A stretch of DNA of 64,000 nucleotides from Vibrio neonatus (GTDB taxonomy: Bacteria > Pseudomonadota > Gammaproteobacteria > Enterobacterales > Vibrionaceae), in contig NZ_AP024885.1 in NCBI RefSeq assembly GCF_024346975.1, positions 2,418,001 to 2,482,000 on the forward strand. Reading direction: 5' to 3'. The notes beneath the pieces were generated by a model. That model had not been told where the DNA came from. It was given only the letters and a program-made list of their open reading frames with translations, and did no database searches. The position numbers and the translations under genes were made by a program. Positions 53,043 to 63,663 of the stretch are shown one piece after another (the stretch's first letter is position 1; every line of letters begins with the position of its first letter).

Positions 53043-53228
53043 TTACAACAACATAAAAGTAATCACTGCCCCAGCCACCACTAAGCAACCGCCCAATCTG
53101 CGTAACTGGTTATCTGGCTGTTGGCTCATTTGCACCATCATTTTTCGCCATGCGTTAGGCGCTAACAGTGGACCTAAGCCTTCTAAAACCAATACTAAGC
53201 CAATGGCTATCCAAATTCCTTGCGACAT
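53043..53228 (-). CDS. yjeT: DUF2065 small membrane protein YjeT
   Basis: A 61-residue protein with two predicted membrane segments: QGIWIAIGLVLVLEGLGPLL and LGGCLVVAGAVITFMLL, separated by a basic loop (APNAWRKMMVQMSQQPDNQLRR). The pattern and the position between hflC and purA match E. coli yjeT (DUF2065), whose function is unknown. The ATG at 53228 is preferred to the GTG immediately upstream. It is read after the hfl cluster, but a terminator lies between hflC and this gene, so it may have its own promoter. Confidence 0.85.
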   Translation of the reverse strand: MSQGIWIAIGLVLVLEGLGPLLAPNAWRKMMVQMSQQPDNQLRRLGGCLVVAGAVITFMLL

Positions 53229-53248
53229 CACGCCTATTCCTCTATCAA

Positions 53249-53276
53249 CAAAAAAGGCTCCTAAACAGGAGCCTTT
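53249..53276 (-). terminator. hflKC terminator
   Basis: AAAGGCTCCT / AGGAGCCTTT, 10-bp stem with a 4-base loop and T-run on the minus strand, 18 bp after hflC. Confidence 0.92.
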
Positions 53277-53293
53277 GTAATACTTAATCTAGT

Positions 53294-54274
53294 TTACTTC
53301 TTTGGTGCGCCGTTTGAATCATTCATGAAGCGGAAGAAGTCACTCTTAGGATCAAGAACCATGATGTCCCCTTTCTCAGAGAAAGATTTCTCATACGCAT
53401 GCAATGAACGAACAAAGCTATAGAACTCAGGATCTTTACTGTAAGTATCAGAGTAGATCTTAGCGGCTTTAGCGTCTGCATCACCACGAGTAACACGAGC
53501 AGTACGGTCAGCTTCAGCAAGAACTGTTGCCACTTCTAGCTCAGCTTGAGCACGGATAATCTCAGCCTTCTCACGACCTTGAGAACGGTGCTTACGTGCA
53601 ACCGATTCACGCTCAGCACGCATACGACGGTAGATAGATTCAGAGATTTCATCCGGTAGGTTGATTTTCTTCATTCGGAAATCAACCACGCGAACACCTA
53701 AATCATCCATCGCACTTTGACGAGTATCGTCAAGTACTACAGACATGATCTTGTCACGCTCACCATCAATTTCTACCGCAGCACGTGCTGCTTCAGAAAC
53801 TGTATCGTCTAGCTCTGACTCGTCAGGTAACACGGCTTTGTTACGAGGACCCGATACAATCTGTTTGATTTCACGAGAACCGATTTCAGCACGAAGCACG
53901 TCAGTCACTTTACGCTCTAAAAGCGCCTGTGCCGTCAGTGCGTTACCGCCACCTGTTGCTAGGTAGTATTGACCAAAGTCTTCGATACGCCATTTCACGT
54001 ATGAATCAATGATAACGTCTTTTTTCTCTGACGTTACGAAACGGTCAGAACGGCCATCCATAGTTTGAATACGTGCGTCTAGACGCTTAACGTTGTCAAA
54101 CAAAGGCATTTTGAAGTGCAGACCTGGCTCATAGATACGAGAAATATCATTGTTATCTTTTAAGATACGACCAAATCGAACAACGATACCGCGCTCACCT
54201 TCAGGGACCACGAATACCGACATTAGCATCAGTGCTAGTGCAACCACCAATACTGGGATCATTAACTTACGCAT
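53294..54274 (-). CDS. hflC: FtsH protease modulator HflC
   Basis: Periplasm-facing SPFH/band-7 protein that forms with HflK a cage around the FtsH protease and limits its action on membrane substrates. The 326 residues start with one membrane anchor (LMIPVLVVALALMLMSVFVVP), then the SPFH domain (about 20-200, GERGIVVRFGRILKD) and a helical coiled-coil segment (REKAEIIRAQAELEVATVLAEA). It starts 2 bp after hflK, so translation is coupled, and ends at a strong terminator. The length is close to E. coli HflC (334). Confidence 0.96.
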   Translation of the reverse strand: MRKLMIPVLVVALALMLMSVFVVPEGERGIVVRFGRILKDNNDISRIYEPGLHFKMPLFDNVKRLDARIQTMDGRSDRFVTSEKKDVIIDSYVKWRIEDFGQYYLATGGGNALTAQALLERKVTDVLRAEIGSREIKQIVSGPRNKAVLPDESELDDTVSEAARAAVEIDGERDKIMSVVLDDTRQSAMDDLGVRVVDFRMKKINLPDEISESIYRRMRAERESVARKHRSQGREKAEIIRAQAELEVATVLAEADRTARVTRGDADAKAAKIYSDTYSKDPEFYSFVRSLHAYEKSFSEKGDIMVLDPKSDFFRFMNDSNGAPKK

Positions 54275-54276
54275 TC

Positions 54277-55473
54277 CTAGTATCTCCCTTCACGAGTAGT
54301 CGTTGTTGTACGAGAGTTAGTCGCTGGTGCAGTTGTTTTCGCTTTATCTGCATCTAACTCGATCTTGTCGTAGGTTGACGATGACTTACTTGAACGTTTA
54401 GTTGCTGAACTTTCTTGGCCTGCCAATTTATCAATCGGTAGGTAAAGTAGGTTGCCACTAGAGTCAGAATCAATCAGTACTTTCGATGTATTTGAGTACA
54501 CTTCTTCCATTGTATCTAAATACATACGATTACGAGTGACTTCTGGCGCAGCCTGATATTCAGGTAGTAGTTTTTCAAACTGAGCCACTTGACCGAATGC
54601 TTCGTTTACCACACGCTCGCTGTAACCAAGAGCTTCTTTCTTCAAACGCTCTGCACGACCAGTTGCTTTAGGCAAGATTTCGTTCTTGTAAGCTTCAGCT
54701 TCACGAATGAAACGCTCTTCATCCTCACGCGCCGCAATAGCATCATCAAATGAATCTTTAACTTGCTCTGGTGGACGTGCTGACTGGAAGTTCACGTCAA
54801 CAATTTGAATACCCATATCATAGTTATCAATGATACTGTTTAGGGTTTCTTGAGTGCTTTGACGAATTTGTTGACGACCACTGGTCAAGATGCTGTCCAT
54901 CAATGAATCACCAATTACCGCACGTAGTGCAGAATCAGTAGCTTGACGTAAGCTGTCATCAGCGTTCGTTACGCGGAACAAGTATTTATATGGGTCTGAT
55001 ACTCGGTATTGAACACCCATACCAACGGTTACTACGTTCTCATCTTTCGTTAGCATCAAGCCCGAAGCTTGTAGTGCACGAATGGCTTCAACGTTAACGG
55101 TGGTTACTTCATCAATAAAGCGTGGACGCCAGTTTAGACCAGGATCAACGATGCGATCGTATTTACCTAAACGAAGCACTACGCCTCGCTCTGCTTCACC
55201 AACGGTGTAGAAGCCAGAACCAACCCAAATGACAACGGCCACTAATGCAATCAGTCCAAAACCCACTGCACCGCCACCGGTAGAAGATGAACCGCCACCA
55301 CGCTTACCAAATTTACCACCCAGCTTTTGACTCAGCTTATTAAACACTTCATCTAAATCTGGCGGCCCTTGATTGCGACCACCGGATTGCTGTTTGCCAC
55401 GATCATTATTACCCCAAGGGTCATTATCGCGGCCATTATTTCCATTATTATTTCCAGGCTCGTTCCACGCCAT
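54277..55473 (-). CDS. hflK: FtsH protease modulator HflK
   Basis: Partner of HflC in the HflKC-FtsH complex. The 398 residues (419 in E. coli) begin MAWNEPGNNNGNNGRDNDPWG, a Gly/Asn-rich cytoplasmic leader of the family, then the DEVFNKLSQKLGGKFGKRG stretch, one membrane span (about 72-92, GLIALVAVVIWVGSGFYTV), the SPFH domain (about 93-270) and a coiled coil, ending in a Ser/Thr/Lys-rich tail that is low-complexity and probably disordered. It follows hflX by 45 bp and precedes hflC by 2 bp. Confidence 0.96.
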   Translation of the reverse strand: MAWNEPGNNNGNNGRDNDPWGNNDRGKQQSGGRNQGPPDLDEVFNKLSQKLGGKFGKRGGGSSSTGGGAVGFGLIALVAVVIWVGSGFYTVGEAERGVVLRLGKYDRIVDPGLNWRPRFIDEVTTVNVEAIRALQASGLMLTKDENVVTVGMGVQYRVSDPYKYLFRVTNADDSLRQATDSALRAVIGDSLMDSILTSGRQQIRQSTQETLNSIIDNYDMGIQIVDVNFQSARPPEQVKDSFDDAIAAREDEERFIREAEAYKNEILPKATGRAERLKKEALGYSERVVNEAFGQVAQFEKLLPEYQAAPEVTRNRMYLDTMEEVYSNTSKVLIDSDSSGNLLYLPIDKLAGQESSATKRSSKSSSTYDKIELDADKAKTTAPATNSRTTTTTREGRY

Positions 55474-55518
55474 TAGAAATCTCCATCACTAGATATGACG
55501 TTATAAAGTAACAGTCTT

Positions 55519-56808
55519 TTAGATGACTATAAAGTCATCCAACTGCGCTTCTTCTCTCTTTTGCAATCTAGCCCAATCGGCTTGTTGCATACGAATATCG
55601 ATCAATAAGTTGCCTTCTGAATCATATGCCTCTTGTCGAATAGATTTCATATTGAAAAATACACTGCGTAAACGCCCTTGATGTAAAGGCGGAATGCGCA
55701 AACTATATTCGACCATTTGACTGGCTAAACGCTCAGTTAATGCTTGAAACAGTAGATCTAAACCCAAGCCTTCCATCGCTGAAACCCATACGGTGGTCGG
55801 TACGCCCTCTTCGTTATATTCAATACGAGGAGATTGCTGTTCCATGTTGTCTATTTTGTTCATCACAAGCAAAACAGGGATTTCATGCGCATCGATCTCT
55901 TCTAAGACGATATCGACAGCTTGGGTATTCTCTCTGAAACGCTCGTCGCTGGCATCTATAACATGTAACAAAATGTCAGCTTCTTGGGTTTCTTGCAAAG
56001 TGGCTTTAAAAGCCGCGACTAAATCATGCGGAAGATGACGAATAAATCCGACCGTATCCGCTAAAATCGCCAAACCCACATCTTCTAACTCTATTTTACG
56101 TAGAGTCGGGTCCAAAGTAGCAAATAGCTGATCAGCAGCATAAACGCTGGCTTCGGTGATCCGGTTAAATAAAGTGGATTTGCCCGCATTGGTATATCCT
56201 ACCAAAGAGACAGTTGGAATTTCGGCACGCTTTCTCGCTCTGCGACCTTGCTCTCGTTGCTTCGCTACCTTTTCTAAACGACGTAGGATGGCTTTGATTC
56301 TATCTCGGAGTAAACGTCGGTCGGTTTCAAGCTGGGTTTCACCCGGCCCTCTTAAGCCAATACCGCCCTTTTGTCTCTCTAAGTGAGTCCAACCACGAAT
56401 TAATCGGGTAGAAAGGTGACGCAATTGTGCCAATTCAACTTGCAGCTTACCCTCATGGGTTCTAGCGCGTTGAGCAAAAATATCTAAGATCAAACCAGTA
56501 CGGTCTAATACGCGACATTTACACAATTGTTCGAGGTTTCGTTCCTGAGCAGGAGAAAGAGAATGGTTGAAGATAATGATCTCGGCATCAAGTAGCTGAA
56601 CAAGATCAGCAATTTCTTGAGCCTTACCTTCGCCCACATAATATTTAGCATGAGGGGCTTGGCGACTGCCTGTTACTGTTTGCAGGTTGTTTACTCCTGC
56701 AGAAGACACCAACATTTCAAATTCGGCTAAGTCTTCCCACTCCCCTTCTTGTGTAAAGTTTATATGAACAAGTATCGCCTGTTCACCTGATTCATACCGG
56801 TCAAACAA
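55519..56808 (-). CDS. hflX: ribosome-associated GTPase HflX
   Basis: Obg-like GTPase that splits stalled ribosomes, notably after heat shock in E. coli. The N-terminal HflX domain (about 1-190, with ELAQLRHLSTRLIRGWTHLERQKGGIGLRGPGETQLE) precedes the G domain with Walker A VGYTNAGKSTLFN (about 204-216), DTVGFIRHLPHDLV (G3) and MNKIDN (G4). The 429 residues are the usual length (426 in E. coli). It is downstream of hfq by 49 bp in the same direction. The hflX-hflK-hflC order is conserved. Confidence 0.96.
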   Translation of the reverse strand: MFDRYESGEQAILVHINFTQEGEWEDLAEFEMLVSSAGVNNLQTVTGSRQAPHAKYYVGEGKAQEIADLVQLLDAEIIIFNHSLSPAQERNLEQLCKCRVLDRTGLILDIFAQRARTHEGKLQVELAQLRHLSTRLIRGWTHLERQKGGIGLRGPGETQLETDRRLLRDRIKAILRRLEKVAKQREQGRRARKRAEIPTVSLVGYTNAGKSTLFNRITEASVYAADQLFATLDPTLRKIELEDVGLAILADTVGFIRHLPHDLVAAFKATLQETQEADILLHVIDASDERFRENTQAVDIVLEEIDAHEIPVLLVMNKIDNMEQQSPRIEYNEEGVPTTVWVSAMEGLGLDLLFQALTERLASQMVEYSLRIPPLHQGRLRSVFFNMKSIRQEAYDSEGNLLIDIRMQQADWARLQKREEAQLDDFIVI

Positions 56809-56857
56809 GCGATAAGCTCCTTACACAACTTTTTTGATAATTAAGTAACGTATTCAA

Positions 56858-57193
<336 letters not shown>

Positions 57194-57207
57194 CTAGCTA
57201 AACCATG

Positions 57208-57247
57208 CAATACCTCAAAAATTACTACATTCCGTGTAGAGGTATTG
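57208..57247 (-). promoter_or_regulatory. inverted repeat in the hfq leader
   Basis: 9-bp arms CAATACCTC / GAGGTATTG enclose a second small hairpin (CTACA / TGTAG). It lies 90 bp upstream of the hfq start and downstream of miaA, with no T-run, so a leader structure or processing site is more likely than a terminator. Confidence 0.45.
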
Positions 57248-57281
57248 TTTATGCAAAACGATCATATTATACACAGCAAAT

Positions 57282-58214
57282 TCAATTAGATGCTATGACA
57301 TTTGCGATAGTTTCTACTCCTTGATCGATATTTAGACTATCAAGCCAAGTTAAGTCATCCCAACTACGAAGCCAAGTAATTTGGCGTTTCGCTAGCTGTC
57401 TAGTGGCACAAATCCCCTTAAATATTGCTTCATCAAAACTGTATTCACCTTCAAGGTATCCCCACATTTGACGATAGCCCACGCAACGAATTGCGGGAAG
57501 TTCTGCATGTAAATCAGTGCGTTGATGCAAGGCTCTCACTTCGTCTTCAAAGCCTGCTTGCACCATGTTTTCATAGCGAAGTTCGATTCTACGGTGCAAT
57601 TCAGAACGCTCTTGAGGCGCTATTGCAAACTGCTTCACATTGTATGGAATTGGCTCGCCTTTTTGCTGAGTCAGCTCAGTTAAAGACTTTCCGGTAATTC
57701 GATACACTTCTAATGCGCGTGATAAACGCTGTGGATCATTGGGGTGAATACGCTCCGCCGATACAGGATCAATCTCTCTGAGTTCATCATGTAAGGCTTG
57801 CCAACCTTTCTCTTGCGCTTGTTGCTCAATTTGAGCGCGAATGGCTTGGTCTGCCGCCGGCAATGGCGAAAGCCCTTCTAATAGAGCTTTGTAATACAAC
57901 ATAGTTCCACCGACCAACATAGGAATTTTGCCTTGTGCGGTGATCTCTTGCATGAGCTGTAAGGCATCACGGCGAAAATCTGCCGCAGAATACGCTTGTG
58001 AAGGGTCGATAATATCAATCAGACGATGTGGTGCGGCTGCCTGCTCTTCGGCTGAAGGCTTTGCTGTGCCTATGTCCATCCCTTTGTACACTAGGGCTGA
58101 GTCGACACTGATCAGCTCAATAGGAAAGCGGCGACGTAAACGAATCGCCAATTCAGTTTTCCCTGAAGCCGTTGGGCCCATTAAAAATATAGCCAAAGGC
58201 AATTTATCATTCAT
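57282..58214 (-). CDS. miaA: tRNA dimethylallyltransferase MiaA
   Basis: Adds the dimethylallyl group to N6 of A37 in tRNAs reading UNN codons. The P-loop [15 protein letters not shown] (about 12-26) and the [17 protein letters not shown] substrate motif (about 38-54) are diagnostic; the C-terminal half includes [12 protein letters not shown] and [13 protein letters not shown], which contact the tRNA. 310 residues, typical (316 in E. coli). It overlaps the mutL end by 8 bases and is followed by hfq after 163 bp, the conserved order. Confidence 0.97.
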   Translation of the reverse strand: MNDKLPLAIFLMGPTASGKTELAIRLRRRFPIELISVDSALVYKGMDIGTAKPSAEEQAAAPHRLIDIIDPSQAYSAADFRRDALQLMQEITAQGKIPMLVGGTMLYYKALLEGLSPLPAADQAIRAQIEQQAQEKGWQALHDELREIDPVSAERIHPNDPQRLSRALEVYRITGKSLTELTQQKGEPIPYNVKQFAIAPQERSELHRRIELRYENMVQAGFEDEVRALHQRTDLHAELPAIRCVGYRQMWGYLEGEYSFDEAIFKGICATRQLAKRQITWLRSWDDLTWLDSLNIDQGVETIANVIASN

Positions 58215-60207
58215 GTAATAGCGCTTTAATTGGTGTGGAAAAATCCACTAATTGAATAAGTTGAGTATCTTGTAAGTCTAGACCTTGCAATGATGCACCT
58301 TCTAGATCGGACAATAACTGCACAGCTTCAGATAAAGTGTAGACCTTATTTTGCTCTGCCACTTGAGAAGCAAGCCATAAGCTTAATTGTTCAAACGACA
58401 TGGCTTGGCCACGGCTTAACTGAGTCAGTAATTGAGAAAAAAGTTGCTGTAAATTGTGTTGTCTTAAAGGTTGAGGAACCGCCATGATCATCACTTTTGA
58501 TCCCGCTTTAAACATCAGCTGGATAGCAAAGCGTTGTAGCATAGGTTGAATCTGTTTTAACTGCTCAATATCTTCACTGCTGACTTTTAATGCCAGCGGT
58601 ATCAATAGGGGCTGTTTTACGAGTTGTCTTTGTTCTACGGACAACTGAGCACGCAGTTTCAAAATTTCAGCTCTGGCCAATGACAACAAGGCGCAGCCTG
58701 CATTGGTATTAATGAGTAAGTAGCGTTCGTTGACAACCGTCAGTGCTTTGCCAAGTTGCGTCACCGATTTAGGCAGCGCAAGGCTAGCCGTGCCGACAGT
58801 GTTCGGCTCACTTGCCATCTTTGATGATGCAATACTGGCACTTTGAGTGACGCTTTGCGTCGCTAAATCAGATTGAGATGAGTCGGCTTTATCTACCGTC
58901 ATCAGCTGTTGATAAACTCTGGCCTCTCTTTCACTGACTTGCGATTTTTCAGGTCGCGGAGCGCTTCTCTTAGTCGCACTCTGCCCATTCACTCCAGCAT
59001 TGTAACTTGAGCCAGAGCCAGAATTTGGTTGCGGTGCTTTATTTGGATAAGCCGGAGACTGCTGTATTGCTTGCGCTTCATTTTGTGAAAGGCTTGCTTC
59101 TGTAGCGCTAGCACCAGAGGTACTAGCAGGCTGGATTTCATCGCTGTCCACAACCGGATGAGGAGTAGCATAAGCGCTCTCACGTCTTTCTTGTGAAACC
59201 AACTGCTGTGATTGAGCTAATGCATCCACCAAAGCTTGGTAGATAAAATCATGCACCACACGCCCTTGATGGAAACGCACTTCATGTTTAGCCGGATGTA
59301 CATTCACATCCACCTGATAGGCGTCTATCTCGATAAACAGCACATAAGCGGCATATTGATCGGGTCTTAAAGTGTGCTCGTAGCTTTGACGAATAGCATG
59401 GTTGATTAACTTATCGCGCATCATACGTCCATTGACGTAGCAATATTGTAAATCACCTTGTGAGCGAGCTGCCAATGGCGTGGTTATCCAACCATACAGT
59501 TTTAAATCTTGGTGCTGCAGTTCTACTTTAAGCATGTTATCGGCAAAATTCTTGCCGCACACTGACTGCACGCGTTGTTCTATTTGACGATCGGTTTTGG
59601 CCGCGCGGTATTGTTTAACCAGCTTGCCATTATGTCTAAGGTTGATCGTGACATGAAAACAGCTTAACGCGATGCGCTTTAATAGATCTTCAATATGGGT
59701 AAATTCTGTTTTTTCGGTACGCAGAAATTTGCGTCTGGCAGGGGTATTAAAAAACAGATCTAACACTTCAACCGAAGTGCCAATAGGATGCGCGGTCGGT
59801 TGCAGTTTGACCTGCATATCACGCCCTTCAGAATACGCTGACCAAGCCTGTTCTTGCGTTGCTGTGCGCGAAGTTAACGTTAAGCGAGATACCGAGCTAA
59901 TACTGGCAAGTGCTTCTCCGCGAAACCCTAAGCTCATGATTGCTTCAAGGTCATCTAGGCTAGTGATCTTTGAGGTGGCATGTCGGCTTAAAGCCAATTG
60001 CAGTTCATCTTTAATGATGCCCTTGCCATTGTCTCGAATACGAATTAGCTTACTGCCGCCTTTCTCAATATCGATATCAATACGAGTGGCACCAGCATCT
60101 ATGCTGTTTTCGACTAGCTCTTTCACCACAGAAGCGGGTCTTTCAACCACCTCTCCTGCGGCTATTTGGTTTGCCAGTCGTGCTGGCAGGATTTTTATTT
60201 CACTCAT
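58207..60207 (-). CDS. mutL: DNA mismatch repair protein MutL
   Basis: ATPase that connects MutS mismatch recognition to MutH nicking and UvrD unwinding. The GHKL ATPase (about 1-330) shows [26 protein letters not shown] and [10 protein letters not shown]; the linker (about 340-470) is Ser/Gln/Ala-rich and variable; the C-terminal dimerisation domain (about 480-666) ends ALLHE. It lacks the DQHAxxER endonuclease motif, as in MutH-using gammaproteobacteria. The 666 residues are longer than in E. coli (615) because of the linker. Overlaps amiB by four bases and miaA by eight, so the three are translationally linked. Confidence 0.97.
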   Translation of the reverse strand: MSEIKILPARLANQIAAGEVVERPASVVKELVENSIDAGATRIDIDIEKGGSKLIRIRDNGKGIIKDELQLALSRHATSKITSLDDLEAIMSLGFRGEALASISSVSRLTLTSRTATQEQAWSAYSEGRDMQVKLQPTAHPIGTSVEVLDLFFNTPARRKFLRTEKTEFTHIEDLLKRIALSCFHVTINLRHNGKLVKQYRAAKTDRQIEQRVQSVCGKNFADNMLKVELQHQDLKLYGWITTPLAARSQGDLQYCYVNGRMMRDKLINHAIRQSYEHTLRPDQYAAYVLFIEIDAYQVDVNVHPAKHEVRFHQGRVVHDFIYQALVDALAQSQQLVSQERRESAYATPHPVVDSDEIQPASTSGASATEASLSQNEAQAIQQSPAYPNKAPQPNSGSGSSYNAGVNGQSATKRSAPRPEKSQVSEREARVYQQLMTVDKADSSQSDLATQSVTQSASIASSKMASEPNTVGTASLALPKSVTQLGKALTVVNERYLLINTNAGCALLSLARAEILKLRAQLSVEQRQLVKQPLLIPLALKVSSEDIEQLKQIQPMLQRFAIQLMFKAGSKVMIMAVPQPLRQHNLQQLFSQLLTQLSRGQAMSFEQLSLWLASQVAEQNKVYTLSEAVQLLSDLEGASLQGLDLQDTQLIQLVDFSTPIKALLHE

Positions 60208-61889
60208 CGGTTTGGAATAATCAGCACTTGCCCAATGGCAAGTTCATCAGAGCGGAGTTTGTTAGCACTGCGAATGCTACTGACCGATACACCATATTTA
60301 GAGGCAATCTTACCTAAGAACTCACCTCGCTGAACTTTATGCTTACGAATCGGAGCATCTTTCACTGCCACTGTTATTTTCAGCTTTTGCCCAACATGTA
60401 CTTTGCTGGATTTTAATTTGTTCTCACGCTGAATGGCCGCCACAGAAACCTTGTACTGCTTGGCGATCTTGCCTAGGTACTCTCCGGACCTCACCACGTG
60501 GGTAATAGATTTAGTTTCAACCGTATTTAAGCGCGTTGTCGGCGTCGTTTTTGCTCCCGGAATAGTGAGCTTTTGCCCTACTTTTACCGTATCACTTTTC
60601 AGATTATTAGCCGCTTTAATGGCGCTGACTGAAACATTGTGATTTTTCGCAATCTTAGATAAGAAGTCACCACGCTGAACAACATACTCCCCGTGATGAT
60701 GAGGAACGGACTTATCAAAGCCAGTACCCTCTGGCGGGTTCTCTTTTAAGTAAGTCACTACCGCACGAGTTATCGAACTGGCTAACTTATCTTGGTATGA
60801 ACGTTGGAACAGCAGTTTCTCTTCAGCTGGATTAGAAATAAAACCAGTTTCAACCAAAACCGATGGAATTTGTGGCGAACGTAATACCGCCAAACTCGCT
60901 TCACTTGGTTTATCTTTATGCAGTCGAGCGACCTTTTTCAGCTCCCCCAAAATCTCAGTCGCTAGTTTTTCACCTTCGCGTTTCGATATAGTAAATTGCA
61001 AATCCAATAAGGTATGGTTTACGATTCTATCTGGGTTAGTCACCGTCGATGTGCCACCTAGCTTGCGTGACTGACGTTCTTGATTTTCTACCCAGCGGGA
61101 AATTTCCGTATTTCTACGACGGTCGTTTAAGAAGAAAACCGATGCGCCTCTCGGGCGTGGTGAAGTGAAAGCATCCGCATGAATAGAGATAAATAAGTGC
61201 GCTTTATATTTATCGGCAATCGCCACACGCTGATCGAGTGGCACATAGTAGTTACCAGTACGGGTTAATTTTGTTCTGATACCGGGCACAGCATTTAATT
61301 GCGCGGCTAGCTTCTTCGCAATACTTAAAGTCACGTGCTTTTCGTATTTTTTGCTGGGACCAATAGAGCCAGGATCTTTACCACCATGACCCGGATCGAT
61401 AACAATCAAGACTTCTTTGCGATACGGAATACTAGCTTTAGTTACAACAACAGGTTTAGGTTTGGCTGTTGATTGTAATGCTATCTGTTGACCATTTAAT
61501 GGTATATCCACCACTAACCTGTGTCCAAAACCACTGCCCGGTTTTAACTTAAACACATTTGGCGAGACTTTACCTTTCAACTCAAACACCAAGCGCACGG
61601 TCTTTTTATTTGGAGGAGAGCTGACTCTTACCTTGCTCAACAGAGGACTTTTAGTAACCGACTTAGGTAGTTTGGCACTATTAGTGGCGTTTTTGATATC
61701 CACCACAATGCGTTCAGGGCTGCCTAGGGTAAAAAAGCTGTAATCAGCGGCTTTAGTGAGATCAATAACCGCTTTTGTTTCCTTACTGGTCGTCGAGATA
61801 CGAATGTCTTTAATTTCATTGGCTTGCACTGTGGCAAACAAAGAGGAAATAAAGAGCAACGTAAACGCCCATACTGAATTCTTAATCAA
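60204..61889 (-). CDS. amiB: N-acetylmuramoyl-L-alanine amidase (AmiB type) with three LysM repeats
   Basis: Cleaves the amide between N-acetylmuramic acid and L-alanine when daughter cells separate; periplasmic. The signal peptide is [20 protein letters not shown] (cleaved near VQA). An AMIN localisation domain (about 25-125, [16 protein letters not shown]) is followed by the Amidase_3 domain with zinc ligands in [15 protein letters not shown], the later ISIHADAF histidine and the glutamate of ETGFISNP. Three LysM repeats (about 401-447, 462-508 and 516-560; [39 protein letters not shown]) end the protein; E. coli AmiB has one. 561 residues. Overlaps tsaE and mutL by four bases each. Confidence 0.93.
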   Translation of the reverse strand: MIKNSVWAFTLLFISSLFATVQANEIKDIRISTTSKETKAVIDLTKAADYSFFTLGSPERIVVDIKNATNSAKLPKSVTKSPLLSKVRVSSPPNKKTVRLVFELKGKVSPNVFKLKPGSGFGHRLVVDIPLNGQQIALQSTAKPKPVVVTKASIPYRKEVLIVIDPGHGGKDPGSIGPSKKYEKHVTLSIAKKLAAQLNAVPGIRTKLTRTGNYYVPLDQRVAIADKYKAHLFISIHADAFTSPRPRGASVFFLNDRRRNTEISRWVENQERQSRKLGGTSTVTNPDRIVNHTLLDLQFTISKREGEKLATEILGELKKVARLHKDKPSEASLAVLRSPQIPSVLVETGFISNPAEEKLLFQRSYQDKLASSITRAVVTYLKENPPEGTGFDKSVPHHHGEYVVQRGDFLSKIAKNHNVSVSAIKAANNLKSDTVKVGQKLTIPGAKTTPTTRLNTVETKSITHVVRSGEYLGKIAKQYKVSVAAIQRENKLKSSKVHVGQKLKITVAVKDAPIRKHKVQRGEFLGKIASKYGVSVSSIRSANKLRSDELAIGQVLIIPNR

Positions 61890-62350
61890 TTTAGCTCCAG
61901 CTTTTTCATCAGTGTTAATCCGTTTTCACTGTTTGCAGTAACAGTCGCTACTCGTCCTGTACCTTGATAGCGAATATCAAGTTCCAAATCAGCCTCAGGC
62001 AGTAGACCTGCACCTTTTTCTGGCCATTCAACCAAACAGATAGCATCAGGCGTAAAATAATCACGAATCCCCATAAATTCTAGCTCTTCAGGATCGGCTA
62101 GGCGGTAAAGATCAAAGTGATACACTTGCCATTGTTGTAAATCATACGGCTCAACCAGTGTATAAGTCGGGCTTTTTACATTTCCTTGATGACCCATAGA
62201 CTGAATAAACCCACGGCTAAATGTAGTTTTACCTGCACCAAGGTCGCCATGTAAGTAAATGGTAGTCTGCTCAGAGCATAGGGCTGAGAGTTTTGCCCCA
62301 AGTTTTACCGTATCGTGCTCATCTTGAAGAGAGAAATGCTTCTGGGTCAT
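61886..62350 (-). CDS. tsaE: tRNA threonylcarbamoyladenosine biosynthesis ATPase TsaE
   Basis: ATPase of the TsaBDE complex making t6A37 in tRNAs that read ANN codons. The 154 residues include the P-loop [15 protein letters not shown] (about 34-48), then [10 protein letters not shown] and [17 protein letters not shown], the family motifs (formerly YjeE); the sequence CLVEWPEKG is also conserved. Usual length (153 in E. coli). First gene of the tsaE-amiB-mutL-miaA cluster, divergent from queG. In E. coli nnr precedes tsaE; here it does not. Confidence 0.95.
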   Translation of the reverse strand: MTQKHFSLQDEHDTVKLGAKLSALCSEQTTIYLHGDLGAGKTTFSRGFIQSMGHQGNVKSPTYTLVEPYDLQQWQVYHFDLYRLADPEELEFMGIRDYFTPDAICLVEWPEKGAGLLPEADLELDIRYQGTGRVATVTANSENGLTLMKKLELN

Positions 62351-62538
62351 AAAAGGTTAGTCTTCGGTTAATTTTATAAATAATGCTCTAATTATCTCTA
62401 CTGAGCGCGTTTTGTCGAGTAAACCCGCCTGTTTGAGAGACGATGAACAAATAAATTCCATTTATAACGACAAAGGATGCACTGTCGGTGTTACCTGTTA
62501 GCCCTTTTATTCGCTAAAATAGAGGGATATTCCTTTAA

Positions 62539-63663
62539 TTGACGTCATCCATGAATCTTCACCATTTAGCAGAACAAATCAAACTTTGGGGCAATGAGCT
62601 CGGCTTTCAAAAAGTCGGGATTACCGATCTTGATCTGTCTAAAAGTGAACAAGCTTTAACTCAATGGTTGGAGAAGGGTTATAACGGCAATATGGAATGG
62701 ATGGAGCGTAATGTAGATAAACGTCTATATCCTGACAGATTACACCCTGGCACTCTTCGAGTGATCAGTGTGCGATTGGATTACCTTCCTCCTGAAGCTC
62801 GCTTTGCTAGCAATCTCAGTGACTCTACAGAGGCTTATATCAGCCGCTATGCTTTAGGTCGAGATTATCACAAGCTAATGAGAAATAAACTAAAGAACTT
62901 GGCTCAAAAAATTGAACAAGAACTTGGTGAACTCAATTACCGCCCCTTTGTGGATTCTGCCCCTGTAATGGAGCGGCCATTGGCCGAAAAAGCCGGATTA
63001 GGCTGGACAGGAAAACACTCGCTACTGTTAAACGATGATACAGGATCTTGGTTCTTCCTTGGGGAACTGCTGATTGGTTTGCCTCTACCCATTGATGAAC
63101 CGGTAGAGAATCAATGTGGCAAATGCCGCTCCTGCATTACCAGTTGCCCAACAGGCGCTATTGTCGAAGAAGGCACTGTTGATGCTAGACGATGCATCTC
63201 GTATCTGACTATCGAGTATGACGGCATTATTGATAGCGAACTATCCGATGCCATGGGAAACAGAATTTACGGCTGTGATGACTGCCAGTTAGTCTGCCCG
63301 TTTAACCGATTTGCCAGCATTACTGAGCAAACTGATTTCCATCGCCGAGAAAGTATCGAAGATAGCAACCTGCTGTCTTTATTTGCATGGAGTGAGGCGG
63401 AATTCTTAAAAAACTTTGAAGGCTCGGCTATTCGTCGTATTGGCTACCTGCAATGGCTAAGAAATTTATCCATCGCTATGGGAAACGGCAATTATTCTGC
63501 CGAAACCATCTCAGCATTGGAAAGTAAATTAGGTATGGGTGACGTGCTTGATCATCATATCAACTACGCGATTGAACGCCTCAATTCACAAAGTGAGTTC
63601 ACATCCAAAAAACAACAGCGACTGATTAGAATAGTACAAAAAGGGCTACCACGAGATGCTTAA
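62539..63663 (+). CDS. queG: epoxyqueuosine reductase QueG
   Basis: Reduces epoxyqueuosine to queuosine in tRNA, using cobalamin and two 4Fe-4S clusters. The cluster cysteines are in NQCGKCRSCITSCPTGAI and YGCDDCQLVCPFNRFA (about 191-208 and 240-258). A cobalamin-binding N-terminal part (LGFQKVGITDLDLS, RYALGRDYHKLMR) precedes, and a HEAT-like C-terminus follows. 374 residues with the TTG start at 62539, which aligns in length with the E. coli start (MSEPLDLNQLAQKI against MTSSMNLHHLAEQI); the ATG at 62551 is the alternative. Neither has a strong ribosome-binding site. Confidence 0.92.
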   Translation: MTSSMNLHHLAEQIKLWGNELGFQKVGITDLDLSKSEQALTQWLEKGYNGNMEWMERNVDKRLYPDRLHPGTLRVISVRLDYLPPEARFASNLSDSTEAYISRYALGRDYHKLMRNKLKNLAQKIEQELGELNYRPFVDSAPVMERPLAEKAGLGWTGKHSLLLNDDTGSWFFLGELLIGLPLPIDEPVENQCGKCRSCITSCPTGAIVEEGTVDARRCISYLTIEYDGIIDSELSDAMGNRIYGCDDCQLVCPFNRFASITEQTDFHRRESIEDSNLLSLFAWSEAEFLKNFEGSAIRRIGYLQWLRNLSIAMGNGNYSAETISALESKLGMGDVLDHHINYAIERLNSQSEFTSKKQQRLIRIVQKGLPRDA

